DNA of 25,545 bases from Fimbriimonadaceae bacterium (GCA_020851885.1 JADZBW010000315.1:1-25545); one strand, 5' to 3'; shown: positions 1-7,672, numbered from the stretch's first letter. The notes: generated by a model not told the origin, from the sequence alone. Program-made: numbers and translations.

Positions 1-150
1 GGAAATGGCATGGGTGCAGTGATGGGTGGGTCCGGCAGCCCGAACTGTGTTCTAGGAGTGCTGCGGCTTTCATCACCAACGCTCTCGAATTGCCCTGAGC
101 AACACAACCCCCCATCTCTCAAACGCCCTCAAGTAGCCCTTCGTCGATGT

Positions 151-180
151 GTTTCGTAACGCCATTTAGCGTTACGAAAC
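151..180. repeat. Perfect 12-6-12 inverted repeat, possible recombinase core site or operator
   Basis: Arms GTTTCGTAACGC (151-162) and GCGTTACGAAAC (169-180) are exact reverse complements around the spacer CATTTA. The architecture (two inverted 11-12 bp arms around 6 bp) is that of tyrosine-recombinase core sites such as dif, and a tyrosine recombinase is encoded about 700 bp downstream. It lies 17 bp before the GTG of the Dam gene, so an operator or mRNA hairpin is equally possible. No T-run follows, so it is not a standard terminator. The repeat is seen directly; its function is inferred. Confidence 0.6.
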
Positions 181-196
181 AGCTAAAATCCAGGGT

Positions 197-688
197 GTGG
201 CCAGACCGAGAAAATACGCTACCAATGCCGAGCGCCAAGCCGCATACCGAAAGCGCAAGAAGCGTTCAGTTCACTTTCGGAGCGACTCCTTTGAGTGGTC
301 CACTCCCCAAGACCTCTTCGATGAACTGCATCGTGAGTTTGCCTTCGACCTCGACGTCTGCGCCACCGTGGAGAATGCCAAGTGTGAACGGTTCTACTCC
401 AGACGCGATGATGGGTTGAAACAGCCTTGGTTCGGTACTTGCTGGTGCAATCCACCCTATGGCCGCGATATAGGGCGGTGGGTTGAGAAGTCTTTACAAG
501 CGTCTCGTGATGGTGCCGTCGTTGTCTGCCTCCTTCCTTCCCGCACTGATACCCGCTGGTGGCACGAGTGCGTGAGCCAGGCTGAAGACGTTCGGTTTCT
601 TCGGGGGAGGCTCAGGTTTGGGGGCCACGAGAACAGTGCCCCTTTTCCCTCTGTCGTTGCAGTCTTTCGGATGCAGTCTCGACCATAG
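197..688 (+). CDS. Phage-type DNA N6-adenine methyltransferase (Dam family)
   Basis: This 163-residue protein matches the phage Dam family (DNA N-6-adenine-methyltransferase), which transfers a methyl group from S-adenosylmethionine to adenine in DNA. After a basic N-terminus (MARPRKYATNAERQAAYRKR, residues 1-20) comes the family's typical opening FEWSTPQDLFDELHREF (about 32-48), then LDVCAT, and the catalytic NPPY motif at 85-88 (CWCNPPYGRDIG). Length is normal for the family, so it looks intact. The start is GTG at 197 with only a weak AGGG-like ribosome site in front. A strong inverted repeat at 151-180 lies immediately upstream and may control it. Such genes are usual in prophages and integrative elements, which fits the recombinase downstream. 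Target sequence cannot be told from here. Confidence 0.85.
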   Translation: MARPRKYATNAERQAAYRKRKKRSVHFRSDSFEWSTPQDLFDELHREFAFDLDVCATVENAKCERFYSRRDDGLKQPWFGTCWCNPPYGRDIGRWVEKSLQASRDGAVVVCLLPSRTDTRWWHECVSQAEDVRFLRGRLRFGGHENSAPFPSVVAVFRMQSRP

Positions 689-883
689 ACCCAGGTGACG
701 GGTCGCTTTGTAGTTGCGTTGCTCGCAAGTAGACAGTCCGAGCCGGGGAGGAAATGCTGTCGGCCACTTGGCCGCGTGGCTATGCGCGAGCTGGTCTCTA
801 TAAAAGCGACTTCTTGTGTAAATCGTATTAGCCCATCATAACGTCCTTTATGCTTGGTTGCCAAGCAGCCCGCAAAAGGTGCC
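689..883. other. Intergenic region before the recombinase
   Basis: No gene is seen. It holds a small perfect inverted repeat, CGGCCA-CT-TGGCCG at 761-774, and a weak promoter-like pair TTGTGT (814-819) and CATAAC (837-842) with 17 bp spacing that could serve the recombinase. No tRNA-like sequence is recognisable. Confidence 0.3.
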
Positions 884-1858
884 ATGAAAGGAAATCACAA
901 CGCAATTCTCTTGCCTGCAAAACAGGGGTTCGGAACGGAGCTGCTTCCGGCCATCGTTTCCCGCGAGGGGGAAAGCACATCGAAGAGGTTCTTCGAATTT
1001 TTTACCGTCAATATTCGGAATCCCAACACGCGCCAGGCTTACGGCCGCGCGGCATGGCAGTTCCTAGAATGGTGCGAGCAGAGAGGTCTCACTTTGGCGA
1101 CCATCGAGCCGATGCACGTCGCCGCATACATCGAGAAACACCCCGGCGCTCCCCAGACCGTCAAGCAACATCTGGCCGGAATCCGGATGCTCTTCGACTG
1201 GCTTGTCGTTGGCCAGGTCGTGAGGCTCAATCCCGCGGCCGCGGTCAGAGGGCCGAGGCATAGCTATCGTAAAGGCAAAACGCCCATCCTCTCCGCGGAG
1301 GATGCGAGGGCTCTTTTTGACAGCATCGACGTGTCCCATGTTGTCGGCAAGCGGGATCGGGCACTCATGGGCTTGATGGTCTTTTCATTTGCTAGGGTCG
1401 GTGCGGTGACGGCAATGGCGGTCGAGGACTATTATCAGAACGGAAAAAGGTGGTGGGTAAGGCTTCATGAGAAAGGAGGGAAGTTCCACGAGATGCCCGT
1501 TCACCACACCGCGGAGGAGTACCTCGATGACTACATCAAAGCGGCCGGAATCGCCGGAGAGCGGAAAACACCGCTCTTTCGAACGACGAAGGGGCGCACT
1601 CGCTTACTGACGGGCAATGGAATGAGCCGAACCGATGCGCTGATGGTCGTTAAACGGAGGGTTTCAGAAGCCGGTCTTTCTCAAAGGGTCTGCAACCACT
1701 CGTTCCGCGCGACAGGGATCACGAACTACTTGGAGAACGGTGGCCAGCTTGAGACCGCGGCCCAAATGGCCGCCCATGAATCGACAAGGACCACTGGCCT
1801 ATACGACCGTAGATCTGACCTCATCAACCTGGATGAAGTCGAGAGAATTCGAATCTAA
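884..1858 (+). CDS. Tyrosine site-specific recombinase/integrase (XerC/XerD-like)
   Basis: This integrase catalyses strand exchange through a covalent tyrosine-DNA intermediate. Numbered from ATG 884 (324 aa), it has an N-terminal SAM-like core-binding domain (about 30-125, with NPNTRQAYGRAAWQFLEWC) and a catalytic domain holding Arg171 (SFARVGAV), a Lys in the beta-hairpin EKGGKFHE (near 197-200), His272-x-x-Arg275 (NHSFRATG), His298 (AAHESTRTT) and the Tyr307 nucleophile (GLYDRR). All catalytic residues are present, so it should be active. I prefer ATG 884, which has AAAAGG about 7 bases upstream; an in-frame TTG at 854 would add ten residues but has no ribosome site. Size and arms resemble Xer-type integrases of mobile elements more than large phage integrases. 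It probably moves the element carrying the downstream defence genes; the inverted repeat at 151-180 is a candidate core site. Confidence 0.9.
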   Translation: MKGNHNAILLPAKQGFGTELLPAIVSREGESTSKRFFEFFTVNIRNPNTRQAYGRAAWQFLEWCEQRGLTLATIEPMHVAAYIEKHPGAPQTVKQHLAGIRMLFDWLVVGQVVRLNPAAAVRGPRHSYRKGKTPILSAEDARALFDSIDVSHVVGKRDRALMGLMVFSFARVGAVTAMAVEDYYQNGKRWWVRLHEKGGKFHEMPVHHTAEEYLDDYIKAAGIAGERKTPLFRTTKGRTRLLTGNGMSRTDALMVVKRRVSEAGLSQRVCNHSFRATGITNYLENGGQLETAAQMAAHESTRTTGLYDRRSDLINLDEVERIRI

Positions 1859-1890
1859 CGAAACAGAACGCCTTACATTTGCGTCAGAAC

Positions 1891-1920
1891 TTGACAAGGA
1901 TGGAATAATCATCCTACAAT
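1891..1920 (+). promoter_or_regulatory. Sigma-70-type promoter for the XRE-ImmA operon
   Basis: A consensus -35 TTGACA (1891-1896) and a good -10 TACAAT (1915-1920) are separated by 18 bp, directly upstream of the XRE-ImmA gene. The spacer contains a small inverted repeat, GGATG/CATCC, which could be part of an operator. Confidence 0.65.
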
Positions 1921-1943
1921 GAAGTCTGAATCTGCCTTCATTG
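1917..1943 (+). promoter_or_regulatory. Inverted repeat CAATGAAG/CTTCATTG, likely operator of the XRE regulator
   Basis: Exact 8-bp arms at 1917-1924 and 1936-1943 are separated by 11 bp. The left arm overlaps the -10 box and the right arm abuts the ribosome binding site GGAAAGGAG. The position fits autorepression by the XRE protein encoded at 1957, a common arrangement for this regulator class. The binding itself is inferred. Confidence 0.45.
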
Positions 1944-1956
1944 GAAAGGAGAAAGT

Positions 1957-3165
1957 ATGGCACTCACTCAAGAACAACTTGGTCAACGGCTTCAAGACGC
2001 GCGGAAGAGCGTCGCTCTCACCCAGCAGGAAGCCGCCGATCAGCTTGGGTTCGCTCGTGAGTCGCTTGCCCAGATCGAGGCCGGTTCGCGCAGTGTCAAT
2101 TCGCTCGAAATCGTCCGCCTGGCCAGGCTTTACGGCCGTTCGCTTTCATCGATCTTGCTGGAAGACGAAGCTTCGGAAGAGCAGCCGCTAACCGCCATTT
2201 TTCGAATGCAGGACACCCTCGCTGAGTCGCCAGGTCTCCGCGAGAAGCTCGTCGAGTTCTCAAACATCTTTCAGGAAGCTCGAACCATCGAGCGTCTTAT
2301 TGGAGACGAGCCCCGGCAACTCCCACCCGATTATGGAATTCGGGATCCTCGGAATAATGCCGAAGCCTACGAACAAGGCCAAGAGTTGGCCAAGCAGGAA
2401 CGGCAAAGACTCGGACTTGGAAACGGCCCTATTCCTGACATGGCCGAAGTGATCTCAATGCAAGGGGTTTGGGCCGTGTCGGCAGAAATGCCCGACCATG
2501 TTTCGGGAATCTGCCTTTTCCATTCCGTGATTGGCGCAGCCGTTGTCATCAACCAGAACCATAGCCGAACCCGGCGCCGGTTCTCTTATGCCCACGAATA
2601 CGCGCACGTCCTTGCCGATCGCAGAAACCGCAATGCCTCAATCAGTAGTTCTTCGAACTCTAAAGAGCTGATTGAGCGGCGAGCGAACAGCTTTGCAAGC
2701 GAGTTTCTCATGCCATCGCAAGGTGTGATCGATCTTCTTGGCCGCATCGACAAAGGAGGTCCAAGCCGAGAGACCATGTGGCTCTTCGATCCGGCGACAG
2801 AGTTAGGAGAGGCGATTGAAAAGCGCAATGCGCCAGGCTCTCAAGAGATTGGGTTCCATGACGTGGCCTTTGTCGCCGATTGGTTCCAGGTCAGTTACGA
2901 AGCGGCCGCTTACCGGCTGAGCGATCTCGGAAAGGTGACTCGTGATCGGCTTCAAGTCCTTCTCGACCAACGGGACGAGGGAAGGCGGTTCATTGAACAC
3001 CGGGGCGAAGAGCAACCCTTCTTGAAAGCCTATGTCCGTTGGTTGGCCCGCGAGGCTTTCCGGAGGGAGGCGATCTCCGGAGGAAGGTTCCGAGACTTTG
3101 TCGCGCTCGCCGGTCTTAACCCCGAGGAGGAGTTTGAGCAGGTGAAGGAGCACTTCGACGACTAA
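1957..3165 (+). CDS. XRE-family regulator fused to ImmA/IrrE zinc metallopeptidase
   Basis: This 402-residue protein has an N-terminal helix-turn-helix of the XRE/Cro type (about 6-62; LTQQEAADQLGFARESLAQIE) and a C-terminal ImmA/IrrE (M78) metallopeptidase domain. The zinc site HEYAH is at 213-217, with a third ligand likely in ERRANSFASEFLMP (Glu240). In ICEBs1 and Deinococcus, ImmA/IrrE proteins cleave repressors to induce element or stress genes; here the sensor-protease and the DNA-binding domain are on one chain. The ATG at 1957 follows GGAAAGGAG at good spacing and a strong promoter. Its TAA is directly followed by the ATG of the PIN-like gene with no gap. It probably autoregulates the operon and may act as the antitoxin/repressor side of the module. 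Fold assignment is firm; the role is inferred. Confidence 0.85.
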   Translation: MALTQEQLGQRLQDARKSVALTQQEAADQLGFARESLAQIEAGSRSVNSLEIVRLARLYGRSLSSILLEDEASEEQPLTAIFRMQDTLAESPGLREKLVEFSNIFQEARTIERLIGDEPRQLPPDYGIRDPRNNAEAYEQGQELAKQERQRLGLGNGPIPDMAEVISMQGVWAVSAEMPDHVSGICLFHSVIGAAVVINQNHSRTRRRFSYAHEYAHVLADRRNRNASISSSSNSKELIERRANSFASEFLMPSQGVIDLLGRIDKGGPSRETMWLFDPATELGEAIEKRNAPGSQEIGFHDVAFVADWFQVSYEAAAYRLSDLGKVTRDRLQVLLDQRDEGRRFIEHRGEEQPFLKAYVRWLAREAFRREAISGGRFRDFVALAGLNPEEEFEQVKEHFDD

Positions 3166-3657
3166 ATGGAAGAATCGCTCCTCATTGCAGACGCATCGAC
3201 GCTTCTCAACTTTTTGAGAGTGCGTCGGTTCGATCTGATGCAAAGTCTCGGCTTGCGGATCCGCATCGTTGACGCTGTCTTCGATGAGATCCGGTCGGAA
3301 CGAACGCATCTTGAGGAGCTCGTCGAGGATGGCCATATCAAGACCTTGACCTTGGAAGGCAAGGCGATCACAGACACCGTAGCGCATCTTCTTTCACTTG
3401 GCCTTGGAAGCGGGGAATCCTTCTCCTTCGCGGCAGCAATTGAGTTCAGCGGCGCGGTCGCCATTGATGATCGCCGGGCCGTTAAGCGAGTTCAAACGAT
3501 TGCACCGCAGCTCAAGATTCTCACGACCCCTGACATTGTGTTGGCCGGGATTACGTCCCAGAGCATCACTGTCGCCGAGGCCGATCTGCTGAAGGCTGAT
3601 TGGTCGGCGAACCACAAATTCCATCTTAAGTTCCAGACCTTCGAGGATCTCCTCTAG
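3166..3657 (+). CDS. PIN-like nuclease domain protein (DUF3368-type)
   Basis: This 163-residue protein has the pattern of PIN-fold nucleic-acid-binding proteins of the DUF3368 type. An N-terminal strand carries an acidic residue (LLIADASTLLNFL, Asp9), followed by a helix acidic residue (DAVFDEIRSE, Glu41), LGSGESFSFAAA (Glu84) and a late acidic pair AIDDRRA (Asp101-Asp102). These positions correspond to the metal-binding acidic cluster of PIN ribonucleases. It starts immediately at the stop of the XRE-ImmA gene and ends 2 bases before the helicase ATG, so all three genes are almost certainly co-translated. XRE-ImmA/PIN pairs have been proposed as toxin-antitoxin modules; the RNase activity and toxin role here are inference. 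Confidence 0.7.
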   Translation: MEESLLIADASTLLNFLRVRRFDLMQSLGLRIRIVDAVFDEIRSERTHLEELVEDGHIKTLTLEGKAITDTVAHLLSLGLGSGESFSFAAAIEFSGAVAIDDRRAVKRVQTIAPQLKILTTPDIVLAGITSQSITVAEADLLKADWSANHKFHLKFQTFEDLL

Positions 3658-3659
3658 CT

Positions 3660-5483
3660 ATGAATCAGAACGCATTTCAAAAAACTCAGCCCAATGTGTC
3701 CGGCAATGAGCTCCTTAGAATTCCTCAGCGTGAAGGTTATCACCGCATCCGCGAATATTTTGCCGGAGCTGATGCCGAACGCGAAGTCGGTGTAGTGCTC
3801 CCCGTTGGGTGTGGTAAATCCGGCCTTATCGCTTTAACCCCCTTCGCTTTGACAAGCAAAAGGGCTCTTGTCATCGCGCCGAATCTCAAAATCGCAGAGC
3901 AGCTCCGAAAGGAGTTCCTTCCTTCCAATCAGAAATCGTTTTATTTGAAATGCAGTGTTGTCGGGATCCAAGACTTTCCCGAGCCCTGTGAGATCCGAGG
4001 CAAGAAAACCAACCTCGGCGATATCGAATCTGCGGATGTGGTCATTACGAACATCCAGCAGCTTCAAGGGGAGGAGAACAAATGGCTCGCCCAACTCGAT
4101 TCAGATTTCTTCGATTTGATTTTGTTCGATGAAGGCCACCATAACGTAGCCGATAGTTGGGATCTGCTTAGGGATAAGTTTCCAGATGCCCGGATCGTCA
4201 ACTTCAGTGCCACTCCGCTTCGAGCAGATGGGAAAAAGATGCGCGGTGAGCCCATCTACTACTACTCTATTTTCGATGCCATCCAAAACGGGTATGTGAA
4301 ACGCCTCAAGGCAATCCAGCTCAATCCCAAAACCCTTCGCTATGTGAAATATGAAGGCGGCAAGGAAATAGAAGTCGAGCTTGAGGACGTGATCCGATTA
4401 GCCAAAGAGGATGCCAACTTCCGGCGCGGAGTCCTTCTCTCAAAAGAGAGCCTCGCCACGATTGTCGATGCTTCGATCCAAGAACTTAACCGCATCAGAA
4501 CCGAGACCGGCGACAACAAACACAAGATCATAGCCGCTGCACTCAACTATGAGCACTGTGCTCAAGTGGTAGCCGCATACAAAGCCAGAGGCATGAGAGC
4601 GGACTACGTTCACTCGATTGAGGACAGCAAGGCAAACGACAAGGTTCTCAGCAAGCTCGAAAACAATGAGATCGACGTCGTTGTTCAGGTTCGAAAGCTA
4701 GGGGAAGGTTTTGATCATCCATATCTGAGCGTGGCGGCCGTGTGTGCTATTTTCGCGAGCCTAGCTCCCTTCGCCCAGTTCGTTGGTCGAATCATGCGGG
4801 TCATCGACCAGAACAACCCAGAGAGTCTGCAGAACCATGGCTCTGTGATTTACCATGCCGGAACCAACATTGCTCCACGCTGGAATGACTTCAAAGACTT
4901 TAGCGGAGCGGATCAAGAGTTTTTTGAGCAACTCACCAAGGAGGTCGAGTTTGTTGAACCGACGCACGAGGTTTCCCCTTCGCCGAGTGGGGGAGGGCGC
5001 AACGCAAACGCCGAGGCGATTGATGTTCGCAATCAGACCTTCGTTTATATGGAGGAGCTGCAACTCCTCGAGGATGAGAACTCCCGGATTCTTGAAGAAG
5101 CCAAGCGGCGGGGCATCTTGTCCGATGATCAGATAGAGCAGTTGCGCCAAGTCGTTCGTCTTCGGCCTTCAAAGCAAGATGAAAGGAATGCCACGCAGAC
5201 CGCTTGGGATATACGGATAAAGACGAAGGCTCAGCAAATCTTAAGCGAACGAGGGATCAACCACGGCGGCAATGACCTCGATAAGAAGCGCCTTGGCCGG
5301 ACAAATTTCATTGTTCTGAAGAGCTCGCTTGACCGCCAGGTCAACGAGTTGATCGCTACTCATTCAGGTCGCAAGCGAAAACGAAGAGATGATTTCACCC
5401 TCGACGATTGGTCTAAGGTCGAAACTGAGTTTGATGCTTGTTGCGAGGCGGCGCAGTTGGAGGTTTTTGGTGCCGAAGCATAA
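3660..5483 (+). CDS. Superfamily 2 DEAD/DEAH-like helicase of a putative defence module
   Basis: This is a 607-residue SF2 helicase. Motif I lies in VVLPVGCGKSG (about 45-55), motif II is DEGH (157-160, in ILFDEGHHNVAD), motif III is SATP (183-186), motif V lies around KLGEGFDHP (347-354) and motif VI is QFVGRIMR (373-380). The overall build resembles type III restriction/UvsW-like helicases, but I see no nuclease motif in the C-terminal part. Residues after about 420 are charged and helical (a probable coiled coil near 460-490) and match no domain I recognise. It lies 2 bases after the PIN-like gene and completes a three-gene operon. The likely role is ATP-driven translocation on phage DNA or RNA, coupled to the PIN-like nuclease. 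The helicase assignment is secure; the partnership is inferred. Confidence 0.85.
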   Translation: MNQNAFQKTQPNVSGNELLRIPQREGYHRIREYFAGADAEREVGVVLPVGCGKSGLIALTPFALTSKRALVIAPNLKIAEQLRKEFLPSNQKSFYLKCSVVGIQDFPEPCEIRGKKTNLGDIESADVVITNIQQLQGEENKWLAQLDSDFFDLILFDEGHHNVADSWDLLRDKFPDARIVNFSATPLRADGKKMRGEPIYYYSIFDAIQNGYVKRLKAIQLNPKTLRYVKYEGGKEIEVELEDVIRLAKEDANFRRGVLLSKESLATIVDASIQELNRIRTETGDNKHKIIAAALNYEHCAQVVAAYKARGMRADYVHSIEDSKANDKVLSKLENNEIDVVVQVRKLGEGFDHPYLSVAAVCAIFASLAPFAQFVGRIMRVIDQNNPESLQNHGSVIYHAGTNIAPRWNDFKDFSGADQEFFEQLTKEVEFVEPTHEVSPSPSGGGRNANAEAIDVRNQTFVYMEELQLLEDENSRILEEAKRRGILSDDQIEQLRQVVRLRPSKQDERNATQTAWDIRIKTKAQQILSERGINHGGNDLDKKRLGRTNFIVLKSSLDRQVNELIATHSGRKRKRRDDFTLDDWSKVETEFDACCEAAQLEVFGAEA

Positions 5484-5485
5484 AT

Positions 5486-5515
5486 CGCTTGTCAAGAACG
5501 TTTCCATCACAAGCG
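5486..5515 (+). repeat. Inverted repeat after the helicase gene
   Basis: CGCTTGT (5486-5492) and ACAAGCG (5509-5515) can form a 7-bp stem with a 16-base loop, starting 2 bases after the helicase stop. There is no T-run, so it is not a clear terminator. It may be an mRNA structure or operator between the helicase operon and the Thoeris genes. Confidence 0.3.
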
Positions 5516-5601
5516 TCAAACGGGCCCACAATTCCCAGCACGACAGCAAATGTCGGTTGCAGAAAGGGGAGTCAAGGCTAACAATCAAAGAGGGACGAGA
5601 C

Positions 5602-5721
5602 GTGAGCCATTACAGCCTGGAAATGGGTGAAGTGTTCCTCAAAGAAGGCATCGCAAAGCTTCAAGAACTTCTCATTGAGGTTCAAAGCCTCCGATCCCAG
5701 TGCGCAGGAGAAAGTTCTTGA
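5602..5721 (+). CDS. Possible 39-residue protein translationally coupled to thsA
   Basis: A GTG at 5602, preceded by GAGGGACGAGAC, opens a 39-codon frame reading MSHYSLEMGEVFLKEGIAKL and continuing into an amphipathic helix (QELLIEVQSLRSQ). Its TGA (5719-5721) overlaps the TTG at 5718, a likely start of thsA, in a TTGA arrangement, and AGGAG lies at a proper distance before that TTG. I do not recognise the protein. The overlap and the ribosome site argue for translation, but it is too short to be sure. It might be only a leader that couples thsA translation. Confidence 0.4.
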   Translation: MSHYSLEMGEVFLKEGIAKLQELLIEVQSLRSQCAGESS

Positions 5722-7163
5722 CCAACGCGACTTCGCGCGATGTGCTCCTGAGGGACTTCGGCCGCGAACTCAATGAGCATAACGCTGCTCTCTTTGTGGG
5801 GGCCGGTATGTCGATCCCGGCTGGATTCGTCGATTGGCGCAACCTCTTGCGGGAGATCGCCAAGGACATCGGCCTCGACGTTGATCAAGAGGTTGACCTC
5901 CTTTCTGTCGCTCAATTTCATGAGAACCAACAAGGAAACCGCGGCAAGTTGAATCAGATCCTCTTGGACGAATTCACCAAGAACGTCGCCGCCACCGAGA
6001 ACCATGGCCTGATCGCACAGCTTCCTGTCGACTCTATTTGGACCACCAACTACGACACGCTCATCGAAGACGCCCTTCGCAAGGCGGGACGGCGGCCTCA
6101 GGTTATTCACAACCAGGCGCAAATGTCGAATCGGGTGAGGGGCTCTGATGTGGTCGTTCTGAAAATGCACGGGGACATCTCACGACCAGACGAAGCGGTG
6201 CTAACTCGTGACGACTATGAAAGCTACTCGAAAACGCGCCAGCTTTTCACCGAGCGACTTGAAGGTGAGCTGCTTACAAAGACGTTTCTCTTTCTTGGGT
6301 TCAGCTTCACGGATCCAAACATCGAATATGTTCTTAGCCGTATCCGCGTATTGATCGGCCAAAACGTACGCACTCACTTTTACGTTACGAGAAGGCCAAT
6401 TCTTCCAGTCAATCCGTCTCCGGAGGATCAAGCCCGACATGATTATGAAGTCTGCCGACTAGAGCTCAGAATGCATGACCTTAAACGGTATGGGATCCAG
6501 ACGGTTTTAGTTGACGACTACGCCGAGGTGACCGAACTCCTGGCCACTTTGAATAAAGCGGCTCACGCCCGGGATGTGTTTGTGTCCGGAAGCGCCCACG
6601 AATATGGGGTATTCGGACGAGATAAGGCAGAGGAACTTTGCCGGATCCTGGGGAGGAGGCTCATCAGCGACGGATTCAACCTCGTGAACGGTTTCGGGTT
6701 AGGCATCGGCAGCTTTGTGTCAATGAGCGCGATGGAGACGGTCTACACGACCGAGGGGGAGCAGCTTGAGCAACGGGTTCTGCTTCGGCCATTTCCTCAA
6801 GACGTTCCCCAAACACTCACCAGAGCCCAGGTTTGGTCGCGCTACCGGGCCGATATGATCGGGCAATCCGGACACGCGGTCTTTATCGCGGGCAACAAGC
6901 TCGACCAGGCCACAGGCAACGTTGTAGATGCAAACGGAGTGCGGGAAGAATTTGAGATCGCCAAGAATCTTGGCAAAACACTCATCCCTATAGGGGCAAC
7001 AGGATTTGTGGCGAAAATCCTCTGGTCAGAAATGAGCGGGGACCTAGCCACATTTTTCACCAGTGACGTGAGCAGGGAGTTCGCTGTTATTGGCGACGAG
7101 AGCGCGGAGCTGATCGATATCGTCACCGCCGTGCTGGCAATCATTAACAAGGAAAAAAGATAA
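5718..7163 (+). CDS. thsA: ThsA: Thoeris NADase, SIR2 domain plus SLOG (STALD) sensor domain
   Basis: This is the effector of type I Thoeris, which hydrolyses NAD when its C-terminal domain binds the cyclic ADP-ribose signal made by ThsB. From TTG 5718 it has 481 residues, close to the known ThsA length. The SIR2 domain shows LFVGAGMSIPAG (about 25-36), TTNYD with Asn111, MHGDI with His151, and FLGFSFTDPNIEY. The Asn/His spacing of 40 equals that of the catalytic N112/H152 of Bacillus cereus ThsA. The C-terminal SLOG domain runs from about 284 (VFVSGSAHEYG) through a glycine-rich GFGLGIGSF and SRYRADMIGQS to VREEFEIAKNLGKTLIPIG. I prefer TTG 5718 because AGGAG lies 7 bases before it; GTG 5700 would add six residues. 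The thsB ATG follows directly after the stop. Confidence 0.9.
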   Translation: MTNATSRDVLLRDFGRELNEHNAALFVGAGMSIPAGFVDWRNLLREIAKDIGLDVDQEVDLLSVAQFHENQQGNRGKLNQILLDEFTKNVAATENHGLIAQLPVDSIWTTNYDTLIEDALRKAGRRPQVIHNQAQMSNRVRGSDVVVLKMHGDISRPDEAVLTRDDYESYSKTRQLFTERLEGELLTKTFLFLGFSFTDPNIEYVLSRIRVLIGQNVRTHFYVTRRPILPVNPSPEDQARHDYEVCRLELRMHDLKRYGIQTVLVDDYAEVTELLATLNKAAHARDVFVSGSAHEYGVFGRDKAEELCRILGRRLISDGFNLVNGFGLGIGSFVSMSAMETVYTTEGEQLEQRVLLRPFPQDVPQTLTRAQVWSRYRADMIGQSGHAVFIAGNKLDQATGNVVDANGVREEFEIAKNLGKTLIPIGATGFVAKILWSEMSGDLATFFTSDVSREFAVIGDESAELIDIVTAVLAIINKEKR

Positions 7164-7667
7164 ATGGCAAGAAAAGTGTTCTTCAGCTTTCACTACGCGC
7201 CAGACAACTGGCGGGCATCGCAAGTTCGGAAAATGGGGGTTCTCGAAGGGAACTCCCCGTGCACCGACAACGACTGGGAATCTGTGACCAAAGGAGGCGA
7301 TGCCGCTATCAAGAAGTGGATCGACAGTCAATTGTCAGGTCGCAGTTGTGCCGTCATTCTCGTCGGTTCAGGAACTGCGGGGCGCAAGTGGATCAATTAC
7401 GAGATCGACAAAGCCTGGAATGATGGGAAGGGGGTTGTTGCAGTCAATATCCACGGTCTCAAAAACTCAAAAGGTGAGCAAGCAAATAAAGGCTCGAATC
7501 CATTGCTCTACTCATCGGTTAAGGTGGGAGTATTCAGCACGCCGCTCGCTCAGATTGCAAAAATCTACGACACTCCTTATTCGTCGAGCAACTACGTTTA
7601 CGACCACATCAAGAGCAATCTATCAACTTGGATCGAAGAGGCGGTCTCGATTCGCAACAAGTACTGA
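7164..7667 (+). CDS. thsB: ThsB: Thoeris TIR-like (MTH538/DUF1863) signal-producing protein
   Basis: This 167-residue protein begins MARKVFFSFHYAPDNWRAS, the characteristic start of the MTH538 TIR-like family used by Thoeris ThsB. The TIR core continues with AIKKWIDSQLSGRSCAVILVGSGT and RKWINYEIDKAW, in which Glu80 is the expected catalytic glutamate (compare E85 in Bacillus cereus ThsB). ThsB proteins sense phage infection and convert NAD to a cyclic ADP-ribose isomer that activates ThsA. The ATG at 7164 directly follows the thsA TAA, so the two are coupled. Length is a little below the usual 180-200 residues, but the core is intact. Its TGA is followed after 5 bases by the next small gene. 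Confidence is high because of the thsA neighbour. Confidence 0.9.
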   Translation: MARKVFFSFHYAPDNWRASQVRKMGVLEGNSPCTDNDWESVTKGGDAAIKKWIDSQLSGRSCAVILVGSGTAGRKWINYEIDKAWNDGKGVVAVNIHGLKNSKGEQANKGSNPLLYSSVKVGVFSTPLAQIAKIYDTPYSSSNYVYDHIKSNLSTWIEEAVSIRNKY

Positions 7668-7672
7668 AGGCA

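Noticed and set aside
1..150. Possible tRNA or attachment-site remnant at the left edge
   Set aside because: No cloverleaf or T-loop signature could be assembled by eye.
5389..5601. Longer version of the 39-residue frame starting inside the helicase gene
   Set aside because: It overlaps the helicase C-terminus in another frame and has no ribosome site; only the part from 5602 is plausible.
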